A DNA stretch of 24,520 nt from a virus. The DNA is taken from positions 1-24,520 of the IMG/VR virus record IMGVR_UViG_3300025815_002749. One strand, given 5' to 3'. A program made the position numbers and the translations under genes. The notes beneath the pieces were generated by a model. The model was not told where the DNA came from. It made no database searches and saw nothing but the letters and a program-made list of their open reading frames with translations. Shown here in pieces: positions 14,864 through 20,689 of this stretch; within the stretch, counting starts at the first letter, position 1; every line of letters starts with the position of its first letter.

Positions 14864-14979
14864 TGATGATCGAATATATCTGTGAAGAATGCGGATGCGA
14901 ACAGCACTGTGGGAGATCATGCACCGAGTGCCTGGACTGTCCTGACTGTCGTTGTAAGGAATGCAAAAAGAAAAAATGA
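14863..14979 (+). CDS. Cysteine-rich 38-residue protein
   Basis: The product starts MMIEYICEECGCEQHC and ends CRCKECKKKK. Ten of 38 residues are Cys (7, 10, 12, 16, 20, 23, 26, 29, 31, 34) in a CxxC/CxC ladder, with one His and a Lys tail, a composition typical of small metal-binding proteins (zinc clusters, metallothionein-like). A second ATG directly follows the first. The frame is convincing because it fits perfectly between its neighbours: the ATG overlaps the preceding TAA (TAATG) and its TGA overlaps the ATG of the FkbM gene (ATGA), so all three are probably translated by coupling. Function is unknown; nearby radical SAM enzymes make iron-sulfur or zinc chemistry, or a peptide substrate, thinkable. 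Confidence 0.65.
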   Translation: MMIEYICEECGCEQHCGRSCTECLDCPDCRCKECKKKK

Positions 14980-15590
14980 CCTATCCAACGGGTAGGGATT
15001 TCTGGGTGGCCTACAATGGCCAACACATTGAACCCACTTTCATAGAGAACGCCGGTGACGGACAGTCAGATCTGAGGCGAGAGGCCTACAAACACATAAA
15101 ATCATGGCGTGGCTGTGTTGATGCGGGCGCCAACGTGGGCATGTGGACCAGGAGCCTGATGCAGGACTTCGAAAAGGTCCACTGCTTCGAGCCCAATCCT
15201 GTATTCGCGGAGTGCTGGCGCAGGAACATACCTTTGGACAAGAACGCCGTACTTCACCAAGTGGGTCTGGGAGACACAGATCACACAGCCACTTTTACAC
15301 AACCATTGGCACAGATTTTAGATCGCACTCCTGGAGACATACACATAAAGACACTGGATAGTTTCGAACTGACTCAAATAGATTTCATCAAGATAGATGT
15401 TGATGGTTACGAGGACCTACTAATCAAGGGCGCCCAGGAGACCATATCACAGAACCTGCCGGTGATCAACATCGAGATGAAGAGGGCCAAGAGGCCCGGC
15501 ATAGTGCGTGTGGCCGAGGATATATTGAAAAAGTTGGGTTATAAACTCAAAACACGCACCAAAAGTGACGAAGTGTGGCTGAAATCTTAA
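14976..15590 (+). CDS. FkbM-type SAM-dependent methyltransferase
   Basis: The product has 204 residues, starting MTYPTGRDFWVAYNG. VDAGANVGMW (48-57) is the SAM-binding loop typical of FkbM-family methyltransferases, followed by FEPNP (71-75), VGLGD (96-100) and KIDVDGYE (139-146); the last two are family hallmarks. FkbM-type enzymes O-methylate hydroxyls of polyketides and sugars, so methylation of a glycan is a reasonable expectation. An in-frame ATG at 14961 would add five residues; 14976 gives an ATGA overlap with the Cys-rich gene and is preferred, though not proven. It is unrelated in sequence to the other two methyltransferases. A 99-base gap with a promoter and a leader follows, so it ends this transcription unit, with no clear terminator. 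Confidence 0.88.
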   Translation: MTYPTGRDFWVAYNGQHIEPTFIENAGDGQSDLRREAYKHIKSWRGCVDAGANVGMWTRSLMQDFEKVHCFEPNPVFAECWRRNIPLDKNAVLHQVGLGDTDHTATFTQPLAQILDRTPGDIHIKTLDSFELTQIDFIKIDVDGYEDLLIKGAQETISQNLPVINIEMKRAKRPGIVRVAEDILKKLGYKLKTRTKSDEVWLKS

Positions 15591-15618
15591 TATTACAGCA
15601 TAATTTACCAAACAAACC

Positions 15619-15626
15619 TATAAATA
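15619..15626 (+). promoter_or_regulatory. T4-type late promoter TATAAATA with long leader
   Basis: A full TATAAATA octamer lies 64 bases before the ATG at 15690. Unlike most promoters in this window it produces a leader of about 55-60 bases, containing a hairpin and a strong Shine-Dalgarno. Confidence 0.75.
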
Positions 15627-15635
15627 CATTTAACT

Positions 15636-15654
15636 TGATGCCTGAGCGGCATCA
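15636..15654 (+). promoter_or_regulatory. 5' leader hairpin
   Basis: TGATGCC (15636-15642) pairs perfectly with GGCATCA (15648-15654) around the loop TGAGC. It lies about ten bases inside the predicted transcript and ahead of the ribosome binding site. A 5' hairpin here could protect the mRNA from decay or affect initiation; no ligand-binding motif is seen. Confidence 0.6.
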
Positions 15655-15675
15655 TAGTCATTTAAATCAGATAAA

Positions 15676-15682
15676 AAGGAGG
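15676..15682 (+). promoter_or_regulatory. Strong Shine-Dalgarno AAGGAGG
   Basis: A near-perfect anti-16S complement, seven bases before the ATG at 15690. It is the strongest ribosome binding site in the window. Confidence 0.9.
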
Positions 15683-15689
15683 ATTAAAA

Positions 15690-16091
15690 ATGGCAATATC
15701 AGAAAACAACACTACATTCGTAGCGGCAAACGGAAATCAATTAGGTAAAGAACTTGAGTTCTTAACAGTTGACGCTGGCGAAGAATTAGCGAACCACACA
15801 GGTAAAGGTGGAACGCTACAAGCAATCGAACAAACGATCATGGCTTATGGTAACATCGTAGGTGCTGGTCCGTTATTCGACACTAACGCTTCAAAAACAT
15901 ACATCGTTGAAGGTACTGACATGTTCGTTGGTGCTCCGGCAACAGCAGGTGGATCATTCACGTTCACAGAGCAATCTGAGGGTGGATCTGCTTCAACTTT
16001 ACTTGCGGCTATCAAAGCATTAGGTACAGTTGATTCAATCGACTTGAACGACGGTGGTACAACAGCAGTTGTTAACGACCTAGAGATGTAA
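15690..16091 (+). CDS. Small acidic protein, probably an abundant virion protein (133 aa)
   Basis: The product starts MAISENNTTFVAANGNQLGK and contains GELEFLT-like ELEFLTVDAGEEL, QTIMAYGNIVGAGPLFDTN and YIVEGTDMFVG. It is cysteine-free, acidic, rich in Gly, Ala and Thr and without a signal peptide, which suits a beta-rich structural protein. I recall similar short proteins in marine T4-like phages, but I cannot name one securely; head decoration or another virion role is inferred. Evidence for high expression is strong: own TATAAATA promoter, leader hairpin, AAGGAGG, biased codon choice (GGT, GCT, GTT, TTC, AAC) unlike the genes around it, and a strong terminator. The gene is monocistronic. 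Confidence 0.7.
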   Translation: MAISENNTTFVAANGNQLGKELEFLTVDAGEELANHTGKGGTLQAIEQTIMAYGNIVGAGPLFDTNASKTYIVEGTDMFVGAPATAGGSFTFTEQSEGGSASTLLAAIKALGTVDSIDLNDGGTTAVVNDLEM

Positions 16092-16100
16092 TAATCATTT

Positions 16101-16116
16101 CTAGTCCGATGACTAG
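16101..16116 (+). terminator. Accessory 3' hairpin
   Basis: CTAGTC (16101-16106) pairs with GACTAG (16111-16116) around CGAT, ten bases after the stop codon and just ahead of the main terminator. It has no T-tract of its own; it may protect the 3' end or aid termination. Confidence 0.45.
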
Positions 16117-16122
16117 TTTACC

Positions 16123-16159
16123 AAAAGGGCGGATCTATTTTTAGGTTCGCCCTTTTTTT
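16123..16159 (+). terminator. Strong rho-independent terminator
   Basis: AAAAGGGCG (16123-16131) pairs with CGCCCTTTT (from 16148), and the stem extends inward through GATCT with AGGTT using G-U pairs, leaving a loop of about six bases. Seven Ts (16153-16159) follow. ACGATTAAATA comes next, so this terminator, like the one at 6517-6546, is directly followed by a late promoter core. Confidence 0.92.
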
Positions 16160-16164
16160 ACGAT

Positions 16165-16170
16165 TAAATA
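16165..16170 (+). promoter_or_regulatory. Late promoter core for the sulfotransferase-like gene
   Basis: TAAATA, five bases (ATCAC), then the ATG at 16176; no Shine-Dalgarno. It starts six bases after the preceding T-tract. Confidence 0.65.
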
Positions 16171-16175
16171 ATCAC

Positions 16176-16856
16176 ATGCCAAATCACCTAGACACAGCGA
16201 TAAACATCATACTGAGCGGAGACTCCAAGCTCAGGGACAAGACACCTCGTGTGTACGCCCTGCCTGACAAACTTCCCGAAGGTTGGGGAGAACTCAAGAG
16301 GATGAGATACCTAGATCATGACATATCGGCAGGACGTAACATCAAGCGTTGGCTCAAGAGGGATTACGAGGCCAGGAGATTGGTGCTACAGGAACCACCC
16401 TTCGAGAAGGCCAAGGACCAGTCAGAGATCTTCACCATGGTCAGGGAACCCTACCAGAGATGGTGGTCGGGCATACGTGACTTCATGTACTTACTGCCTT
16501 GGTACCCATGGTGGAAGAACGAACAGATCATGGAGCAGTGGCCACACTTCCATAGGGCCACTTTCCGGATACACGATGTCATGGAACAGATCAAACCGCA
16601 ACACTTGATCAAAGTGGACGGCGGGTTGAATGACAGAATAATCGCGTTCGCGAGGAAACACAGGTTGCTTTGTTTTGGCAACATTCCACACGAGAGGCAC
16701 ATCCGACACTCCAGAAAAGACATCCAGAAAATGGAACGGGTGGGACAGGAAGAACTGCAGAAATGGCTGAAGGAAAATCCTGAATGGCAGAAGAAACTGG
16801 ATGACTACCTAGAACCTGACCTGGTGTACTGGGATCAAGTCAAAGGCCAGGACTGA
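16176..16856 (+). CDS. Sulfotransferase-like protein
   Basis: The product has 226 residues. FTMVREPYQRWWSGIRDFMY (86-105) closely matches the 3'-phosphoadenosine-binding strand-helix of carbohydrate sulfotransferases (R.P..R..S....F), with Arg90 and Ser98 in the expected places. The C-terminal EPDLVYWDQV (213-222) resembles the Y..D..Y motif that ends that family. The usual N-terminal 5'-phosphosulfate loop (K.A.T) is not recognisable in the first 60 residues, so the enzyme is either divergent or inactive. A glycan acceptor is likely if active. It is the first gene after the terminator at 16123-16159 and overlaps the next gene by one base (TGATG). It is different from the P-loop protein at 7446-8042. 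Confidence 0.6.
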   Translation: MPNHLDTAINIILSGDSKLRDKTPRVYALPDKLPEGWGELKRMRYLDHDISAGRNIKRWLKRDYEARRLVLQEPPFEKAKDQSEIFTMVREPYQRWWSGIRDFMYLLPWYPWWKNEQIMEQWPHFHRATFRIHDVMEQIKPQHLIKVDGGLNDRIIAFARKHRLLCFGNIPHERHIRHSRKDIQKMERVGQEELQKWLKENPEWQKKLDDYLEPDLVYWDQVKGQD

Positions 16857-17329
16857 TGCATGAATACCGTATCCACACTCTGGTAGACATCACCGACAAC
16901 GGCAACCTCAGACAACACTTTCCATTCACAACATCGGGGGGAGATGTCATACATGACAAGCACTCGTTGACCATAGCCCGCAATCAGAACAGCAACTTCA
17001 ACACCATGATACAACTGCTACAGATGAGGGGCAACATCACCTGGGAACTGCCACCACAGCGGATCGAGATACAGAGCCTGAAGAACCACATATTCGGGTC
17101 GTTCTACGAGGGCCGGCAGACCACCTGGCACTTCCAGTTCTTCACGGAACAGGCAGGCGTGTACGGTGACGACACCGATCCCGTCGCACAGTTGATGGAG
17201 GACTTCCACCAGGTGCCCATACTGTCTTTCTGCAAGGAGACAGTGACGTTCCCATTGAGCACCTTCGACACCATGACGCCCGTGAGCAAAAACACGTACT
17301 TTTCATACGCGGGTCCGATCGATAAATAA
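16856..17329 (+). CDS. Conserved phage hypothetical protein (157 aa)
   Basis: The product starts MHEYRIHTLVDITDNGNLRQ and is a mixed alpha/beta soluble protein: IQLLQMRGNITWELPPQRI, YEGRQTTWHFQFFTEQ, then VPILSFCKETVTFPLSTF. There is no signal peptide, membrane helix or known motif. The opening sequence looks like a hypothetical protein I associate with marine T4-like myoviruses, where it has no assigned role; this is from memory. The ATG overlaps the previous TGA by one base, so translation is coupled to the sulfotransferase-like gene, although the two may be functionally unrelated. The last codons contain the TAAATA that may drive the next gene. Confidence 0.68.
   Translation: MHEYRIHTLVDITDNGNLRQHFPFTTSGGDVIHDKHSLTIARNQNSNFNTMIQLLQMRGNITWELPPQRIEIQSLKNHIFGSFYEGRQTTWHFQFFTEQAGVYGDDTDPVAQLMEDFHQVPILSFCKETVTFPLSTFDTMTPVSKNTYFSYAGPIDK
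17323..17328 (+). promoter_or_regulatory. Possible late promoter core inside the end of a gene
   Basis: GATAAATAAT spans the last codons and stop of the preceding gene. It would give a leader of about 45 bases before the ATG at 17379, carrying only a weak AAGG at 17363-17366. The match could be chance. Confidence 0.4.
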
Positions 17330-17378
17330 TACTTGATTAAGGCACACACTACAAAACTTATTAAGGCTAGCACAGGCG

Positions 17379-17693
17379 ATGACACAGGCACAATTCCAGG
17401 CTTTAGGAGCGGAGATCAGAGAGATCAAACAGGAGTTGAGAGAGTACATAAGATTAATGAGCACAACAGATTTAGAAAAGACAAACTTGGAAGCACACGT
17501 GGACCTCTGTTCGGAGAGGTACAAAGGCCTACACGACAGGCTGAGTGCGATCGAGTACAGACTGGGCAAGATGAGTGAAGACATGACCAACAGCCACAAG
17601 TCACAGACCAAGACCATCATAGCAACAGCGGGCACAGTGGTGGCGGGACTACTATCAACAGTGGTAGTAATCCTGATGAAGATGCCAGGCTAA
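17379..17693 (+). CDS. Coiled-coil protein with C-terminal membrane anchor, holin/XhlA-like
   Basis: The product has 104 residues. Residues 5-70 are a charged coiled-coil-like helix (LGAEIREIKQELREYI, LHDRLSAIEYRLGKM). Residues 79-100 (TIIATAGTVVAGLLSTVVVI with a short tail) form a single hydrophobic helix, leaving LMKMPG at the C-terminus. This coiled coil plus C-terminal helix layout resembles XhlA/hemolysin-type accessory holin proteins. That is a topology match rather than a family assignment; a membrane-tethered structural protein is an alternative. No endolysin gene lies in the window. It occurs within a run of conserved late phage genes. Confidence 0.55.
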   Translation: MTQAQFQALGAEIREIKQELREYIRLMSTTDLEKTNLEAHVDLCSERYKGLHDRLSAIEYRLGKMSEDMTNSHKSQTKTIIATAGTVVAGLLSTVVVILMKMPG

Positions 17694-17715
17694 CAGCCAT
17701 ATCCAGCAAACACAC

Positions 17716-17949
17716 ATGTTCATACAGATAGCACCAAAGGTAAAGGTCTTCGTGACAGAGGAAGACATGGCATTCATACTCAAACACCGATCGGAATCAT
17801 TCCGCGGCAGTGAGTTACCACCGGAACAGCAAGACAGGGCCAAGCGCCTGGCCGACAAGGCCATATTCGTCAGGAAAAAACTTGACACCGACGTCCAATA
17901 CGCTTTAAATAGACAGATTAGGATCGTTCGGAATGACACAAAAAAATAG
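17716..17949 (+). CDS. Small conserved phage protein (77 aa)
   Basis: The product starts MFIQIAPKVKVFVTEEDMAF; a beta strand is followed by helices (SELPPEQQDRAKRLADKAIF, LDTDVQYALNRQIRI). It is soluble and basic, with no recognised domain. The gene follows the holin-like gene by 22 bases and overlaps the next by 17 bases in another frame, suggesting coupled translation. A TAAATA within its coding sequence may be a promoter for that next gene. Function is unknown. Confidence 0.58.
   Translation: MFIQIAPKVKVFVTEEDMAFILKHRSESFRGSELPPEQQDRAKRLADKAIFVRKKLDTDVQYALNRQIRIVRNDTKK
17906..17911 (+). promoter_or_regulatory. Possible internal late promoter core
   Basis: TTTAAATAG inside the 77-residue gene places TAAATA 21 bases before the ATG at 17933. 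It could drive the 167-residue gene independently, but the spacing does not follow the 5-7 base rule seen elsewhere. Confidence 0.35.
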
Positions 17950-18436
17950 ATCAGAACTGGTAAAACAGATAGAGGCATACGGCCTACGCAACAAGTTGGC
18001 GGAGCTCGCACGGAAGGAAGAGGCACGCAGACCATTCCGACACCTGCCCAAACAGTTCTCCAAGGGCATCCTGATCGGCAACATAGCCATCGTGCCCAAG
18101 AAACTCACAGGCACCCGATACGCCTACGTGATAGCGAACATGCTGGAGGCCACCATCATACACGAAGACATCAATCTCAAGCAGACCGCAATACTGGTGG
18201 CACACCACCTGGCGGACGGCAAGAATGTGCCCACCAACCTCATGGAACTGGACACCAAGTTCGCGTCACAACTGTTCGACATACAGAACGCCAAGCGCAT
18301 GATAAAGGAGGCGCAGAAGAACAAGGATGAGGCGATGGAGGACATCTACTGGGACAGATTAGACGTCGCAAACCGCCTAGCGGACGAGTGCAAGAGCAGG
18401 ATACAGATGATTTTCAATGACACGTTCGGCGCATAG
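17933..18436 (+). CDS. Conserved phage hypothetical protein (167 aa)
   Basis: The product starts MTQKNRSELVKQIEAYGLRN. The middle (GILIGNIAIVPKKLTGTRYA) looks like a short beta element; the rest is helical (MLEATIIHEDINLKQTAIL, and a charged helix from FDIQNAKRMIKEAQKNKDE to the end). It has no membrane segment, cysteine motif or catalytic signature. Position between the holin-like gene and the structural protein gene, and a conserved look, suggest a virion or assembly role, which I cannot confirm. It overlaps the preceding gene by 17 bases. Confidence 0.65.
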   Translation: MTQKNRSELVKQIEAYGLRNKLAELARKEEARRPFRHLPKQFSKGILIGNIAIVPKKLTGTRYAYVIANMLEATIIHEDINLKQTAILVAHHLADGKNVPTNLMELDTKFASQLFDIQNAKRMIKEAQKNKDEAMEDIYWDRLDVANRLADECKSRIQMIFNDTFGA

Positions 18437-18440
18437 ATAA

Positions 18441-18446
18441 TAAATA
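18441..18446 (+). promoter_or_regulatory. Late promoter core for the structural protein gene
   Basis: TAAATA, seven bases (AACACGT), then the ATG at 18454, with no Shine-Dalgarno. It lies just after the stop of the preceding gene. Confidence 0.65.
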
Positions 18447-18453
18447 AACACGT

Positions 18454-19311
18454 ATGAAGAGCTTAGAACTTACAAAACCCATAACAACAGAATCACTGCT
18501 TAAAGAATTCGAATCCAGGTTCAACCAGACCATGGATCTCTCACAGTTCACCAAGGAGGAACTGGAGGACTACGCCAACCATGTGAGGACCAAGATACAC
18601 GAGATCACACAGAACACGCACTTCGGCAGGGAGTTGAAGGACGACAAGTACCAGAAGAACCAGATGATGCTGGACATCATCAACCAGGCCATCACTGAGT
18701 ACGGTTCGGGCGAGATGAAGTCTGATCCAAAGACCAAGGCACTGGTCAAGAAGATACAGGCCGCACCAGGCATACAGGACAAGGACAAGAAAGAGATCAT
18801 CGGAGACATCGTCACAGACGCAGAGAAGATCAAGGAAGGTGTCGAAGAGCAATCAGAATTAATATTGGCCGCCAAGGACATGATGGACAAGGTAACATCG
18901 TTCCTGGAAGACCTAGCATCCATGAAGACAGAAGGCATGTTAGAACTAGCGGACAGAATCAGAGATGAAATGGGTGCTGAGAAATCAGACGCATTTCTAC
19001 AAAAAATCCAACCAGCGATTGAACAGGCGGAAGCCACTTTGACGACAACCAGGCAAGAACTGGACAACGGTGTAAGAATATTGACCGGAGAAGAAGTGGA
19101 ATCAGAACCCATAGGCGCCGATGACACGATGGCAACGGATATGGACACAGACCTAGACTCACTGGACTCCGAGGGTGGAGAAGAGACAGACGAGTTTGGG
19201 GCCTCTGACGCAGAAGCAGGTGGCACGGAACCAGAAGGCCGTGAGCAGAGAGAATCACGAGAAGTGTTTGAAGCATCAAACAGGCTTTACTCTAAACTAG
19301 CCGGGAAGTAG
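18454..19311 (+). CDS. T4-like phage virion structural protein
   Basis: The product has 285 residues. The order of features matches a structural protein conserved in T4-like cyanophages: an N-terminal TTESLLKEFESRFNQTMDL, FTKEELEDYANHVRTKIHEI, then VEEQSELILAAKDMMDKVTS, SMKTEGMLELADRIRDEMGA, LTTTRQELDNGVRILTGEE, an acidic Asp/Glu/Gly-rich linker (about 215-260) and a C-terminal GREQRESREVFEASN. The central part is a long alpha-helical region. I base the match on remembered cyanophage proteins, so the exact virion location is uncertain; an acidic, helical protein could also be a scaffold or core component. It starts a transcription unit (TAAATA seven bases upstream) shared with the next gene. 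Confidence 0.75.
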   Translation: MKSLELTKPITTESLLKEFESRFNQTMDLSQFTKEELEDYANHVRTKIHEITQNTHFGRELKDDKYQKNQMMLDIINQAITEYGSGEMKSDPKTKALVKKIQAAPGIQDKDKKEIIGDIVTDAEKIKEGVEEQSELILAAKDMMDKVTSFLEDLASMKTEGMLELADRIRDEMGAEKSDAFLQKIQPAIEQAEATLTTTRQELDNGVRILTGEEVESEPIGADDTMATDMDTDLDSLDSEGGEETDEFGASDAEAGGTEPEGREQRESREVFEASNRLYSKLAGK

Positions 19312-19315
19312 TCCC

Positions 19316-19672
19316 GTGAGATTTTTCGAATTCAACAAGAGCGACACTGACCTGGAGTCAGCGATCATCAACGTCCTCATGAACATGAAGGGTGACGCGG
19401 ACGAACGAGATGAGTCAAGTGAGATCAGCATGGACGCTGTGAAACAGATCATGAGCAACACTGGGTACCCGGCGTTCAACTACGATGTGTTCAAGAGGAT
19501 CTATGATGCTGATGGTGATCTGGCCAATGTGGTTGCGGACTTCGACCAAGATAAGATTGTGATCAAGACCGATGCGGAGGCGGAGAAGGATCCCGCAATG
19601 GACTACGACGACCAGGGTAGCACGGACACTGTGAAGAAGATGGCCAGGTCGGCCATGAACAGACGAAAATAA
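19316..19672 (+). CDS. Conserved T4-like phage protein (118 aa), GTG start
   Basis: The product starts MRFFEFNKSDTDLESAIINV and contains MDAVKQIMSNTGYPAFNYDV and VADFDQDKIVIKTDAEAEKD, ending GSTDTVKKMARSAMNRRK. The pattern (acidic helical start, I..IM..TG..F.YD.FK, DTV..MA..A at the end) matches a small conserved protein next to the structural protein in marine T4-like phages; its function is not established. GTG at 19316 is the only sensible start, four bases after the preceding stop. CGGGAAGTAGTCCCG around the junction (19302-19316) is a perfect 5-base inverted repeat that would put the start codon at the foot of a small hairpin and could tune initiation. Coupling with the upstream gene is likely. 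Confidence 0.72.
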   Translation: MRFFEFNKSDTDLESAIINVLMNMKGDADERDESSEISMDAVKQIMSNTGYPAFNYDVFKRIYDADGDLANVVADFDQDKIVIKTDAEAEKDPAMDYDDQGSTDTVKKMARSAMNRRK

Positions 19673-19687
19673 TCAATAATTACAAAT

Positions 19688-20689
19688 ATGCCTAGTTCAT
19701 ATATCAACATTGATGCGATCAATCATATCAATGCGGAACTGTCTAACTACTGTAACGCGGCCTGCCCAATGTGTGCGAGATTTGATCATAAGCAGAATCT
19801 GATCAAGTCGATCACGAACAACTCTCACACCACGCTAGACGATATAAGGCATCGCATAGGAGATAGAGTGATCAGGAATTTGAAATTATTTAGATCGTGT
19901 GGCAATGTCGGTGATGGCACAATGAATCCTGAATGTCTGGAAATTTATGAACATATCAAATCAGTCAATACAAAGACAAATCTCGTCATCAACACGAATG
20001 GTGGTGCAAGGACTCCAGAATTTTTTAAGGCACTTGCGGAGTTGGGAGTTTGGGTTACTTTTTCTATAGATGGGTTAGAAAACACAAATCACCTGTACAG
20101 AAGAAATGTTAAATGGAATAAAGTTATGGCTAACGTCGAAGCATTTATCAAGGCAGGTGGAAGTGCACAATGGGATTTCCTAATTTTTAAACATAATCAG
20201 CATCAGATGGAGGAGGCGGAAGAGCTCAGCAAAAAGATGGGTTTTAAAAAATTCGAGAGGAAGACTACCACTAGATGGAATGACTTCGACAGTGATGGTA
20301 ACTGGCTACAGAGAGATATGTTATCAGTGGACGGATACGATCTAGAAAAACCAACGGATGAAATCAAAAAATATGCTCGCATCAAAGACCAAAAGCAACA
20401 GGAAACAAAGGTCACTCGCATTGAATGTAATTCATACAACAAAGGAAACATTGAAATTTTCCTACACGCCAATGGCAACGTCAGCCCTTGTTGTTACCTG
20501 GGAGATCTTTCAATACACGAATCTAAAAACATCATCCATAATTACCGATCAGTCAACATAAGACACACGCCATTGGAACAGATATTGGAAGGATATTACT
20601 TCAACGAAATATGGAAAGGCATAAACGGTCAGCCACAGGATTATAAACTGACCACCTGTGAAAACGTGTGTGGAGTGTGTTATGAGTAA
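19688..20689 (+). CDS. Radical SAM protein with C-terminal SPASM domain
   Basis: The product has 333 residues. CNAACPMC (Cys22, Cys26, Cys29) is the 4Fe-4S/SAM motif close to the N-terminus, followed by the barrel strands LVINTNGG and VTFSIDGL. The C-terminal domain has Cys247, Cys268, Cys269, Cys324, Cys328 and Cys331 with the SPASM-like stretch IFLHANGNVSPCCYLGDL and ILEGYYFNEIWKGI, normally binding two further iron-sulfur clusters. This is the canonical order, unlike the other three radical SAM proteins in the window. GGEP is absent; CGNVGDG (71-77) takes its place. SPASM enzymes act on peptides or other bulky substrates, and the target here is unknown. The stop overlaps the next radical SAM start by 8 bases, so the two are coupled. 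The gene is more AT-rich than the preceding structural genes. Confidence 0.88.
   Translation: MPSSYINIDAINHINAELSNYCNAACPMCARFDHKQNLIKSITNNSHTTLDDIRHRIGDRVIRNLKLFRSCGNVGDGTMNPECLEIYEHIKSVNTKTNLVINTNGGARTPEFFKALAELGVWVTFSIDGLENTNHLYRRNVKWNKVMANVEAFIKAGGSAQWDFLIFKHNQHQMEEAEELSKKMGFKKFERKTTTRWNDFDSDGNWLQRDMLSVDGYDLEKPTDEIKKYARIKDQKQQETKVTRIECNSYNKGNIEIFLHANGNVSPCCYLGDLSIHESKNIIHNYRSVNIRHTPLEQILEGYYFNEIWKGINGQPQDYKLTTCENVCGVCYE

Noticed and set aside
14863-14979. Calling the Cys-rich peptide a radical SAM-modified RiPP precursor
   Set aside because: There is no leader/core layout, no recognition element and no export or protease gene nearby, and the spacing of cysteines fits metal binding as well or better. 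Kept only as a possibility.
18541-19279. Long antisense frames opposite the structural protein gene
   Set aside because: They mirror the biased codons of the plus-strand gene (Ser/Leu-rich), lack promoters or ribosome sites and have no recognisable domain.
20658-20681. GTG start eight codons upstream for the last radical SAM gene
   Set aside because: The ATG at 20682 gives a compact 8-base overlap with the previous stop; the additional residues are an out-of-frame reading of the preceding SPASM cysteine tail.
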